Below, one piece after another: positions 37,468-45,888 of a stretch of 60,455 nt of DNA. The stretch's first letter is position 1. Each line of letters opens with the position of its first letter. The stretch is from contig DAHUXR010000013.1 in the NCBI GenBank assembly GCA_027307045.1, forward strand, positions 1 through 60,455, written 5' to 3'. Source of the DNA: Acidobacteriaceae bacterium. GTDB taxonomy: Bacteria; Acidobacteriota; Terriglobia; Terriglobales; Acidobacteriaceae. Made by a program: the position numbers and the translations under genes. The notes under the pieces were generated by a model. That model worked only from the letters and a program-made list of their open reading frames with translations, searched no databases and had not been told where the DNA came from.

Positions 37468-38076
37468 TCACAGACTCTTCTCCTCTTCCGGCGTGACGCC
37501 GGCTTTTTCCGCAAGTTCACTCCAGCGACGCACGTACGCCACACCCTGATCAAAGCGCGTGACCACTACTTCTTCACCGCGCCTGATCTCGTCGCCTTCT
37601 TCACTGCGGGCAGCGCACGCTTTGCGCGCGCCTTCCTGCACGAAAATGATTTCTCCAGTACCACGGCTGCGAATGCCGCCGCTTACCTTGCCCAGCACGC
37701 CGACCATTTCAAAATCCATGGGATCAAGACTGGATTCATGCGCCATGAAATATTTGGCCGCGAAAACAAATACAATTCCGGCGCCCACCAGCCCGGAGAG
37801 AGTGGAAAACGCCAGACCGGCGAATACCCATATGTGGCGCAAATGGACCAGCAGGTATCCGGTGCCGCCGAACCACGCCAGAAAAACCGCAATCGTCATG
37901 GGATTGAAGATGCCGAAGCTTGAGCGATGCGAGCCGCCGCCGTGCCCCGCTCCGTGTCCGCCATGAAAATGATGCGGCACATGAAGATGGAAATGCAGCG
38001 TGCCGCTCAAAAAAGAGAACGCGGTATAGGCAAAACCCACGACAAAACAGACCAGATAAAAAGTTTCCCAGTTCAT
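37468..38076 (-). CDS. NfeD-like membrane protein
   Basis: 202 residues. N-terminal helix (FYLVCFVVGFAYTAFSFL), a His/Gly-rich loop of about 25 residues with ten His, two more helices (MTIAVFLAWFGGTGYLLV and IWVFAGLAFSTLSGLVGAGI), then a C-terminal OB-fold (MVGVLGKVSGGIRSRGTGEI, then GEEVVVTRFDQGVAYVRRW) typical of NfeD partners of flotillins. The His-rich loop could bind metal; this is an inference. The ribosome-binding site is GAGGTAAAG. Confidence 0.85.
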   Translation of the reverse strand: MNWETFYLVCFVVGFAYTAFSFLSGTLHFHLHVPHHFHGGHGAGHGGGSHRSSFGIFNPMTIAVFLAWFGGTGYLLVHLRHIWVFAGLAFSTLSGLVGAGIVFVFAAKYFMAHESSLDPMDFEMVGVLGKVSGGIRSRGTGEIIFVQEGARKACAARSEEGDEIRRGEEVVVTRFDQGVAYVRRWSELAEKAGVTPEEEKSL

Positions 38077-38139
38077 CGCTTTACCTCGTTCAACCTTGCG
38101 TCCCTCAGCTTTATCTCGCTCGACGTTATCCCGCTCAGC

Positions 38140-38640
38140 TTAAGCCTCGCTCAATTCCGGGGCGCTCTTTTGCCGCTGCGGACGCAACACATGCAGCAGC
38201 TTTTCCGCCAGCTCCGGCGTTTCTAAAATGGCTTCCATCAAGACCAGGCAACTGCGCGAATCCTTGTGCTTGGCCAGGTTGAGCAGCGCGCGGCTTACCG
38301 GCGGATCACGGCGGAAACGCTCCGCGCCCTGAATCAGCCAGAGATCGAGCGTATCTTCCGCGGCGCTCACGTCCGATATGAGTTCGTTGTGGAAGCCTTC
38401 AGGATCGTCAACCAGATATCCGGGATGGACGTTGAAGAATTTTGCCAGCAGCAGACGCGTCTTGTTGGTCAGATGCGGACGCGCGCCATTCTCAATCTGC
38501 GAGAGATAGCTCTGGCTGATCTTCATCTTGAGGTCGCGAGCGACGGCTTTCACCACTTCCTGCTGGGTCATCTCGCGACCAAAGCCGCGAAGGTTCCCTT
38601 CCATCAATCTCAGGTAGCGCAATTTTTCGCCAAGCTTCAT
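38140..38640 (-). CDS. XRE-family transcriptional regulator
   Basis: 166 residues from ATG 38640. N-terminal Cro/C1-type helix-turn-helix: LGEKLRYLRLMEG, then MTQQEVVKAVARDL, SQSYLSQIENGARPHLTNKT, LLLAKFFNVHPGYLVDDP. The C-terminal half is a helical effector or oligomerisation part. It is the first gene of the nfeD-flotillin-pspA operon. The start codon lies within an inverted repeat at 38638-38679 that also covers the promoter spacer, so it probably represses its own operon. Confidence 0.88.
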   Translation of the reverse strand: MKLGEKLRYLRLMEGNLRGFGREMTQQEVVKAVARDLKMKISQSYLSQIENGARPHLTNKTRLLLAKFFNVHPGYLVDDPEGFHNELISDVSAAEDTLDLWLIQGAERFRRDPPVSRALLNLAKHKDSRSCLVLMEAILETPELAEKLLHVLRPQRQKSAPELSEA

Positions 38641-38685
38641 ATCGCTAATTGCAATAACAATATTCCGATTTGCGATATGTGTCAA
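38638..38685 (-). promoter_or_regulatory. Sigma70-type promoter with embedded operator for the XRE operon
   Basis: Minus-strand -35 TTGACA (38680-38685), 17-bp spacer, -10 TATTGT (38657-38662). An inverted repeat CATATCGC/GCGATATG runs from 38638 to 38679. One arm lies in the spacer and the other spans the start codon. The predicted transcript start is only about ten bases upstream of the ATG, giving a nearly leaderless mRNA. This layout fits autorepression by the XRE protein. Confidence 0.6.
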
Positions 38686-38902
38686 GAGGAATTTTCAAAC
38701 TTTCGACGGTTGCAGATAAGGTATTGAATTTAAAGGTCTAGTTGGCTCGATTTCCGGATTAAACCGAGCCCCTTCGTTCCTTTATGCCCGTCGTCGGCAA
38801 TAGAAGCAGATGAGGAGCATTAGAAAGTGAGGATCGAAACAGCATGGGCCTCGGTGAGTCGCTAAGTGTCTTTATTCGCTCGCCTGCTCGCGGGGCTTCT
38901 CC

Positions 38903-39604
38903 TCATCCATAAAGAGAAAGCAATTCCATGGCAAGCTGTGCTCGAAACTTATCTGTCTCCCGGCTTTCCATCGTGTCAAGTATCTGAATGGACATGCCGA
39001 CTGCGTTAATTTTTTCTAGCATCGTGACGTACGAGCGCGCTTGGTTCATCGTTGATCGGTAAATCAGCAAAAATGTAGCAGCGATAAACTCAACGAAAAC
39101 ACCAGACACAGTGACAACTACAGAGGGTTTGAAGTTCTCGGGGGACTGGTACACGTGGATAACACCATATCCAAGTTATGATAAAGCCAGCAAACATCAC
39201 GAGCAAAGTTAAGAAAAAAATCCACTGAATTTGTCTCAAATTCCGATTCAGGTAGCTCTCTAACTTGAGGCGTGCAAGATCCCACGCAGCTTGTGGCTCA
39301 TTAGGGTGCTGTCGTACTCGCTCCTCGACTTCTTCAATAACCTTCTCGCGAGCAGTGCTTTCCAGCACCTGTCGGTAAGTTCCAATCCCTAGAATGGCAA
39401 AAGTACCTACAATAGCTAAGCTAACAGCCGCTGGGGTAAGCCAGCTCTTTTCCAAACCGTAAAAGTTGGCATCGCAACGAGGACGATTGCAGCTAAAATC
39501 AACGCAAATCCGCTAAAGAAAACAACTCGCACACGCCGGCCGCCGGCAACAACTGCCTTGATGGCATCGTCAACTAGAGTCGAGAGAATTTCGGGCGCTA
39601 TCAT
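38903..39604 (-). pseudogene. Frameshifted membrane protein gene (TRADD-N-associated TM-like)
   Basis: Three overlapping minus-strand frames read as one protein of about 230 residues: 39604-39416, then 39455-39090, then 39154-38903. The first shift lies near the TTTT run at about 39462 and the second near the CCCCC run at about 39142. Across the joins the sequence is continuous, for example MPTF then YGLEKSWLTPAAV, and ITWIWCYP then YQSPENFKP. Features are two N-terminal helices, a coiled or TPR-like Glu-rich stretch (EVEERVRQHPNEPQAAWDLARLKLESYL), and a C-terminal two-helix part with VSGVFVEFIAATFLLIYRS. This resembles the membrane domain paired with TRADD-N-like modules in conflict proteins; that match is from memory. 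Programmed frameshifting or assembly error is possible. Confidence 0.5.
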
Positions 39605-39758
39605 AAATGAAAATAAGACGTAACTTTAAGCTACTTATGAGTCACACAGGCTGGGATGATATACCAAGAAAACCCAACTCCCAAGGACTTTACGGTTTTT
39701 GAACGTGCAGGCTAGTTCGCATTTGGTGGACATGGGCCGATCATTTGTACCCCCAGTC

Positions 39759-39780
39759 GTCCCTGGCGGGACTTTTTCTT
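39759..39780 (+). terminator. Terminator-like hairpin with T tract
   Basis: Stem GTCCC/GGGAC with a TGGC loop followed by TTTTTCTTT on the plus strand. No plus-strand gene precedes it, so its use is unclear. Confidence 0.35.
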
Positions 39781-39805
39781 TGTGCCAAACAATCTCCCGG
39801 CACTT

Positions 39806-39833
39806 GAGCGTTCGGAACAAATACCGAACGCTC
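39806..39833. repeat. Perfect 10-bp inverted repeat
   Basis: GAGCGTTCGG and CCGAACGCTC separated by AACAAATA. No T tract follows. It could be a repeat end, an operator or part of an RNA. Confidence 0.5.
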
Positions 39834-39937
39834 GGCGTACCGGGCTATTTTCAGTCGCGCCTTGCGGCGCTCTACCTTTTTAGGTTTTTGTCGAGTGAAT
39901 CAGCCTTTCTACGCGCCGCCGAGCCCTAAACCAGTTT

Positions 39938-42900
39938 TTAAAACTTGAAGCGAAGAGCCAGTTCCACATTGCGCGAACTGCCGCCGCCGAGGAACGGATT
40001 GCCGGTACCGACATCCGGCGTGGCCGTTACTGGAAGAAATCCGATGCCGTGTCCGGTGGCATCGAGTCCGTTCTGCGCGAAATCAACGCCGAAATTCGGC
40101 CACAGCGGGTTGGCAAAGTTGGGATGATTTAAGAGGTTGTAAATATTGAGTCGCAACTGCATTGCAAGGCGCTCAGTAAGCTTGGAATCCTTGGCCAGGC
40201 TGAAATCAAAGTCCTTGAAATCCGGCCCGACAAAAGCGTTGCGGCCAAGATTGCCGAAGTGCTGGTTGCCGGTGCAACCGTCGAGCGTGGCATTGATGTT
40301 GCAGGGGACCTGAAACGCGGCCAGATTCAGAATTTGATTGGGCAGTTTGGTGCCGGTGAATGGATTTCCGACAAGGTCCGGCCGGCCGAAGAACTCGCCG
40401 CTGCCGTTGAAGTCGCCTTCAAACAGATAGTTCACATTGAACGGCTGCCCGGCGGCGAGACTGAGAACACCATCAAGCGCCCATCCCTTGGTGAGCCAGT
40501 GCATGTTCTCCGATGAAGGCAATTGATACGTAAAGGTCCAGCTGAGGTGGTGGCGCATATCAAAATTGGAGCTGGCGCGTTCACGGTCCGGAGCAAAGCT
40601 GTTGTCAGGCTGCGTGGCGTTGGGAACGTAATCCTGGCCGTCGCTGGCATTGTCAATGGAATGCGACCAGGTGTAATTCACGCTGGAAGACAAACGATGC
40701 CAGTCGCGAAAGCGCAACGACATTTGCAGCGAGTTATAACTGCTGCTGGCCGAAGACTGAAACTGGTTGACGAAGATCAGCGAAGGAAATAACGAAGTAC
40801 CGGTGGCCGGATTGATCTGGTTGATATCGATATAGCGGAAGAGCTTGCGCCCCTGCGAGCCAACATAGCCTATTTGCAGCGCGACCTTGGGAGTCAATTC
40901 CTGCTGCAAATTCAAATTCATCACATGAATGTACGGCGTTCGCAATTTTTGATCGACGGTGAAAACATCCGTCGCCGCAAAACTTGTGGGATCGAAGACA
41001 GGAACGCCCGGCTGAATGGTGCTGGCAGGAGAAAAGCTGAACGTGATGGGATCCGGTCCAACTCCATTATAAGCGGGGCCAGAATTGAAGGTGTTGAAAG
41101 GCAGCTGGCCAACAAAGAAATCCTGCGAGAAAGCGTCATAATACATGCCCCAGCCGGCGCGGATGACGGTCTTGCCGTTGCCATGAGCGTCCCAGGCGAT
41201 GCTGGCGCGCGGCGCGAAATTGTTCAGGTCGCGGGGATACAGTTGCTTGACGGTATTCACGTTTCCGGCAGAGTCAATCAGGCTGAAACGGTCCTTCTCT
41301 TCCCCGATCACGCCAAAATATTCCCAACGCACGCCGTAACTCAGAGTTATGCGCTGAGAAAAGCGGAACGTATCTTCAAGGTACAACGAGTGATTATTTT
41401 CAAACGTCTGGCGGGAAGAGTTGCCCTGTGCCTGCCTGCCGCTGGAAGGCGTCCCGGCGATGAAAGACGTAAGGTCATCAAAGCTCAGCTTGCCGCGATA
41501 ACCACTGTCAAAGAAGCCATCCACAAAGGTGCGCCGGAATTCATAACCGAATTTCCAGTTGTGCTTGCCCGCGGCCCAGGTGAAATTGTCATTAAACTGG
41601 GTATTGGAATCCGTGCGTCCGCGCGGGACTGAAGTGTTGGCGCCCAGCGGAGCAAATCCGGAAACATTGATGGAAGGAAGACCAAAATCCTGCTTCGAGG
41701 TGCCCATGTTGAGGCCGATGGTAGACGGATCAAACGTGCTGTCTTCCGGGCCAAAAGTCTCATGGAAGCGGTTGTAGCCAAAGCGGATTTCCGTGAGCAA
41801 ACGCGGATTGAAAATATGCGTATGCGAAAGCGAAACAATGTTGACGCGCGTGGGCGTGACCGTATTAAAGCCGGGCAGGATGCCTCCGCCAACCAGCGCC
41901 AGCGGAAAACTCTGATCGCTATCGCCAAAATAATAGCGGCCCGTGAGCAGATCATTCTCACTGAAGCGATGATCAATCTTGGCAATCAAACTGTCCACGC
42001 GATTGTTGGCCTTATCTGAAGTCACCAGGCTTCCATCAGGACTGGTGGTGGAAGGCCACGGATTCCGCGCCAGCAGGTTGGCGATTACCGGGTTCACGAC
42101 TCCGCCGTTGGCTGCGATTGCGGCATTCAAGTCCGCCTGCGTTGGCACTGTTGCAACCGTGGGAATGCCCACGCCTTCACGCTGGCCTTCATACGACACA
42201 AACCAGAAAGTCTTGTCCTGCTTGAACGGTCCGCCCAGTGAAAAGCCGAACTGGTTATTGTGGAACACGTCCTGTGGGGCCGGCTTGCTGTTGAAGAAAT
42301 TGCGCGCATCGAGCCCGTTGTTGCGGAAGTATTCATACGCCGTGCCGTGCAGCGAATTGGTTCCGGACTTGGTAACAATATTCACCGTGGCGCCGGAGCT
42401 GCGGCCAAACTCAGCCTCAGTGGCGTTGACAACGGAAACTTCCTGCAGCGCGTCCATGGGCAGGATGGTTGCCGGCGTGCCGAACACTCCGCCTTGATTG
42501 ATCGCCGGCAGGTTGCGATAACCATCATTCATGTCCGTGCCATCGATCAGGTAATTGTTGGAGCGTCCACGATTGCCGTTGATGCTGAACAGCCCGAAAG
42601 AACCGGGCGAATCCGCCACGCCAGAAGGATCGCCGCCAGATCCTGGCACCATGACCAGCAATTTCGTAAAGTCGCGACCGCTGACCGGCAGTTCGTTAAA
42701 CTGTTCCGCATCCAGCGTTGCGCCCAGCGTATCCTGGACGGTATTCACCAGCGGCGCTTCCTGGGTAACAATCACGGTTTCCCCAACGCCGCCCAGTGAA
42801 AGCTGCACGTTGACTTCCTGGTTGGACGATACCGCCACTCGCACGCCTTTGGTGGTGGCGGGACGAAACCCCTTGCCCTTCACCGTGACGTCATAGTTTC

Positions 42901-43126
42901 CAATCGGCAATTCAGAAACAAAGTAGTTGCCGGTAGCATCCGTCTGCGTGGAGCGCGAGAGCCCGGTTTCAGGGTTGGCGACCGCAACGTCCGCTCCCGC
43001 CACAACCGCGCCTGTTGAATCGGTGACCGTTCCCTGGATGCCGCCACGGAAAGTCTGGGCCAACAGAGTGGAAGAAAGGCAGAGCAGAAGGACCAAAGAG
43101 AAAAATCCGGAAGAGAGAGTTCTCAT
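39938..43126 (-). CDS. TonB-dependent receptor, Oar-like
   Basis: 1062 residues from ATG 43126. The signal peptide ends near LLAQ. A carboxypeptidase-regulatory-like domain (GIQGTVTDSTGAVVAGADVAV) is followed by a plug (LDAEQFNELPVSGRDFTKLL, then GRSSGATVNIVTKSGTN) and a long beta-barrel ending in LALRFKF, with the terminal Phe expected for outer-membrane insertion. The type matches the large Oar/adhesion-like receptors expanded in Acidobacteriota, thought to import large substrates or oligosaccharides. The ligand is unknown. No riboswitch was found upstream; a TATAAT -10 lies at 43166-43171. Confidence 0.92.
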   Translation of the reverse strand: MRTLSSGFFSLVLLLCLSSTLLAQTFRGGIQGTVTDSTGAVVAGADVAVANPETGLSRSTQTDATGNYFVSELPIGNYDVTVKGKGFRPATTKGVRVAVSSNQEVNVQLSLGGVGETVIVTQEAPLVNTVQDTLGATLDAEQFNELPVSGRDFTKLLVMVPGSGGDPSGVADSPGSFGLFSINGNRGRSNNYLIDGTDMNDGYRNLPAINQGGVFGTPATILPMDALQEVSVVNATEAEFGRSSGATVNIVTKSGTNSLHGTAYEYFRNNGLDARNFFNSKPAPQDVFHNNQFGFSLGGPFKQDKTFWFVSYEGQREGVGIPTVATVPTQADLNAAIAANGGVVNPVIANLLARNPWPSTTSPDGSLVTSDKANNRVDSLIAKIDHRFSENDLLTGRYYFGDSDQSFPLALVGGGILPGFNTVTPTRVNIVSLSHTHIFNPRLLTEIRFGYNRFHETFGPEDSTFDPSTIGLNMGTSKQDFGLPSINVSGFAPLGANTSVPRGRTDSNTQFNDNFTWAAGKHNWKFGYEFRRTFVDGFFDSGYRGKLSFDDLTSFIAGTPSSGRQAQGNSSRQTFENNHSLYLEDTFRFSQRITLSYGVRWEYFGVIGEEKDRFSLIDSAGNVNTVKQLYPRDLNNFAPRASIAWDAHGNGKTVIRAGWGMYYDAFSQDFFVGQLPFNTFNSGPAYNGVGPDPITFSFSPASTIQPGVPVFDPTSFAATDVFTVDQKLRTPYIHVMNLNLQQELTPKVALQIGYVGSQGRKLFRYIDINQINPATGTSLFPSLIFVNQFQSSASSSYNSLQMSLRFRDWHRLSSSVNYTWSHSIDNASDGQDYVPNATQPDNSFAPDRERASSNFDMRHHLSWTFTYQLPSSENMHWLTKGWALDGVLSLAAGQPFNVNYLFEGDFNGSGEFFGRPDLVGNPFTGTKLPNQILNLAAFQVPCNINATLDGCTGNQHFGNLGRNAFVGPDFKDFDFSLAKDSKLTERLAMQLRLNIYNLLNHPNFANPLWPNFGVDFAQNGLDATGHGIGFLPVTATPDVGTGNPFLGGGSSRNVELALRFKF

Positions 43127-43165
43127 CGTCAACACACCTCTGAATTGAGATTGGCTGGCGGGAGA

Positions 43166-43171
43166 ATTATA
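43166..43171 (-). promoter_or_regulatory. Candidate -10 element for the Oar-like receptor
   Basis: Consensus TATAAT on the minus strand 40 bp before the start codon; the -35 at the proper distance is poor. Confidence 0.35.
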
Positions 43172-43360
43172 CGACGGCGAGAGAATCAAAATCTTTGAAA
43201 CGCGGAGGAACGGAGGAATCGGCGGTAAACAGATATTTGGAGATTAATTAATTCTCACGATTCGTTAAAAACATGGGGCTGTTGAGTCCCATCCTTTCGC
43301 AGGAGCGCAAACCGGCGAACTGACTTCTACGAAAGGACGGGGATCCGCGCGATTTTCCTT

Positions 43361-44890
43361 TTAGTAAAAATGGACCGGCGCGAACATAAACGTTCCGAAC
43401 ATGTTGTCTTGATACACCATGAACTGCGTTGGTTCATTGCCATTCGCGTCATAGACGGGAACACAAGGCCCCACGCCCGGCATTACATTATTGCAAGGCG
43501 GCCCCTGGACGGAGAGATTCCCGGTTGAGGTTGTCGAGGTGGTGACTGACTTCTGCGCGTCCGTGACCCACGTAAGCGTATTTGAAGTCTTCAATTCGGC
43601 GCTGAAGTCGCTAAAGAAACCTAACCCTGAAAATGAGGCGTCGACGGAAAAAGTCTGCGAGTAGCTCCTCGAAATCGCCTGGGCCAGAGTTGAAAGATTG
43701 GTGTAGGTGAGACCGCAGGTGAAGATATTTGGGGTGGTCGAAGGAGCGGCCTGTAGATAAGAAAAGCTGTTGCTGCTGTTGCACGTGGTCAGCGTGAAAC
43801 GGTTGTCCGGGGTCGATGGCGATGGCGGGGCGCTTCCGATCTCATTGACACCATACGTGCTGACGGAGAAGGGATCATTGGCGGCAACTTGAGCCAGGTC
43901 GGCGCTGTTCAGGGCAGGGCCCTGGCCGGCGGGCCACGTTTGATTGGCAGCCCAGGTGCGATTGAACGAGGTTTGTATGTCCGGCGGAATCGCTCCGAAG
44001 TGACCATTCAGGTAACCCAATGCAATCGGCACAATGTCCAGCCCGTTCTGGTCAGTCGAGTCAGCCCCATACCCATTCCATACCGGCAGAGGAGTACCCG
44101 CATTGATAGTGAATATGGCCACAGGATTCAGCCAGACCCAGATCTGGTCATAATCGTTGTTCACAGGAGCAAAGTAGTTTCCAGTGCCGAAGGTTTGTTC
44201 CCCGCTCGAAACCTGGACGCTCGACGTTACCGTTGACGTTGCTTTGGTCGATTGGCTGGCTGTAGTCGCATTCGTGGTGGAAAACTTTCCGCTGGCGACA
44301 AAAGGGATGCTGAAGCCACGAGTCAGCGAAACGGTCTGAGTGGTGCTGCCCATGAATGATTGGCTGAGAGACTCTGTACTGCCAACAAAGGTGCTTTTCG
44401 TGTAATTCACAAAGGTATTCGCCGACGGCCCAGGCGGCGCATATGTGACGCCGACCACCACAAACTTGGGATTGACATATCCTGCTTCAGCCGTCACTGA
44501 CCCGCTTCCTCCTGTTGCCTTCAGAAAATATCTCCCATCAGATGACCACTCATTCTGTGACGTTGAACCTGAGGGCGGGCACCCGCAACCTGTCGTACAT
44601 CCGCTCTTAGTTCCACCGCTACACGAACTGCTGCAACTTAACAGTATGTGAGTGTTCGTGGTGTTGGGAAAGCCGTGAGCTACGTTCAGTGTGTCCGTAA
44701 ACGTCCAGGTGTCAGTCGTGGTCCGGATGCTGCAAGTGCCAGTCGTTGAGGTGGTGGCGCTGCTGACGCTCAGCGTGCCAGCAATCGTCTGGCCTGATGA
44801 AAGAGTGGCCAGGGCAATTACCATCAGGAATGTCCAAATATATTTACGTGTAAGCGTTGCAACCGGGAATAAAAGCTTTTTGCGATTCAT
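43361..44890 (-). CDS. Secreted Thr/Ser-rich protein, possible beta-pore-forming fold
   Basis: 509 residues, ATG at 44890 with AAGGAGAG upstream. A signal peptide ends near SSGQT. A small Cys-rich module follows (about eight cysteines near residues 88-106, LLSCSSSCSGGTKSGCTTGCGC). The middle has long alternating Ser/Thr and hydrophobic strands (LSQSFMGSTTQTVSLTRGF, then STKATSTVTSSVQVSSG) with a second similar set near residue 400-450. This pattern is reminiscent of aerolysin-like beta-pore-forming proteins, but no signature proves it. The family is unknown to me. Confidence 0.55.
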   Translation of the reverse strand: MNRKKLLFPVATLTRKYIWTFLMVIALATLSSGQTIAGTLSVSSATTSTTGTCSIRTTTDTWTFTDTLNVAHGFPNTTNTHILLSCSSSCSGGTKSGCTTGCGCPPSGSTSQNEWSSDGRYFLKATGGSGSVTAEAGYVNPKFVVVGVTYAPPGPSANTFVNYTKSTFVGSTESLSQSFMGSTTQTVSLTRGFSIPFVASGKFSTTNATTASQSTKATSTVTSSVQVSSGEQTFGTGNYFAPVNNDYDQIWVWLNPVAIFTINAGTPLPVWNGYGADSTDQNGLDIVPIALGYLNGHFGAIPPDIQTSFNRTWAANQTWPAGQGPALNSADLAQVAANDPFSVSTYGVNEIGSAPPSPSTPDNRFTLTTCNSSNSFSYLQAAPSTTPNIFTCGLTYTNLSTLAQAISRSYSQTFSVDASFSGLGFFSDFSAELKTSNTLTWVTDAQKSVTTSTTSTGNLSVQGPPCNNVMPGVGPCVPVYDANGNEPTQFMVYQDNMFGTFMFAPVHFY

Positions 44891-45888
44891 CGGGGACTCT
44901 CCTTGCAGCGCATCTCGCTTGTTTGGCTACAAACTCATCTTGAGGGCATCCCGCATTCCTGCCTGAGGTCAACTTCCACGAGCGCCTTCAGCCAGCGAGC
45001 AATCTGCTGTTCTTCGCGTTTTAGCATTCAGCCGGGCGCTATCCGCTCCGGCGATCACGAATTGTGCGCCCATCGTCTATGGGACGCAATTATTTTCGTG
45101 CTTCGCGGTCGCAATAATTTCGATAAACGTTCCACTTTGGAACGCGCGCAGGTTCAAGGATTCTAATAGAGTGTGCGGGTGGGTGAGGCTTTTAGTTTTG
45201 AGAGCCAAGCCCTCCCCCCTCCCCCTCAATTAGGATTCCAAACGGATTATGCGAATCATCCCCGGGGATGATTTCCTGATCAGCGTCATCCGTGTTGATC
45301 AGTGGTGGAGTTTTACTTTTCCGATCACGCGCGCTGTCGGCGATAGGCGCACTCTGTGCGCCCCCCTCCCCCCATTTTTCAACTCTTGTTGCAAACAAAA
45401 GACTTTTGCCAATCGACGCCTGGGTGACCCTTGGGTGACGCTTGGGTGACCCTTGGGTCACCCTTGGGTCACCCAATCCCAATCCCAGTCCCAAACCCAA
45501 TCGGCAGAGGGTCGCAAACCATGAAAGCCGCGCGGCGCAAATTCGCCGCGCCACAAACTGTCATCGTGAGCGAGCGGCTTAACCGCGAGTCGAACGATCT
45601 CAATCCAGGCGAAGCCTGTACCTCAAACAGCTGAATGCCGGATTGCTAAGTTGCCGCCTGCTAATTTTCAATGATCTGATGCTGCTCACACCCTGAGGCG
45701 CAGCTCATCTTAGCGCAGTTTTGATAGCGAATCAAGTACGAATTAGTACAATGCCATATAAATGCACCCCGCTCTTCCCTTCCGAATTAGCACCGGGTTC
45801 TTCGGAACTTTCTCTATCATGAAATTACAAAATGACTTGACATGCGACGGTCAGAAAGACGACTATACCAGCAGGGAATCAATAGCGA
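44891..45888. other. About 1 kb without a supported gene; repeat-rich
   Basis: Contains a dispersed-repeat-like segment around 45240-45310 (CATCCGTGTTGATCAGTGG), an 11-bp tandem array at 45420-45474, a CCCAAT-type stretch after it, and a GTTC-TTCG-GAAC mini-hairpin near 45802. ORFs here (for example 45192-45554 minus) are low complexity and lack ribosome-binding sites. The right end presumably holds the promoter of the methyltransferase gene; TTGACA at 45838 lacks a well-spaced -10. Confidence 0.5.
45420..45474. repeat. Tandem array of 11-bp units, TTGGGTGACCC type
   Basis: Five units, TTGGGTGACCC and variants (GACGC, TCACCC), followed by AATCCCAATCCCAGTCCC. The unit is nearly self-complementary, because GGGTGACCC and GGGTCACCC occur in the same array, so it can form hairpins or a cruciform. 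It lies about 410 bp upstream of the restriction-modification module. Confidence 0.85.

Larger units (their letters stand above)
39605..39937. other. Intergenic region with several hairpins
   Basis: 333 bp between the frameshifted gene and the Oar-like receptor stop. It contains GTCCC-TGGC-GGGAC followed by TTTTTCTTT at 39759-39780 (terminator-like on the plus strand) and a perfect 10-bp hairpin at 39806-39833. ORFs here have no ribosome-binding site or family match. Possibly debris of a repeat element. Confidence 0.4.

Noticed and set aside
39699..39929. 76-residue plus-strand ORF in the hairpin-rich gap
   Set aside because: Spans the hairpins, has no ribosome-binding site and no recognisable domain.
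45420..45474. CRISPR-like array
   Set aside because: Units are contiguous 11-mers without spacers.
45192..45554. 120-residue minus-strand ORF over the 11-bp array
   Set aside because: Low complexity from the repeat, no ribosome-binding site, no domain.
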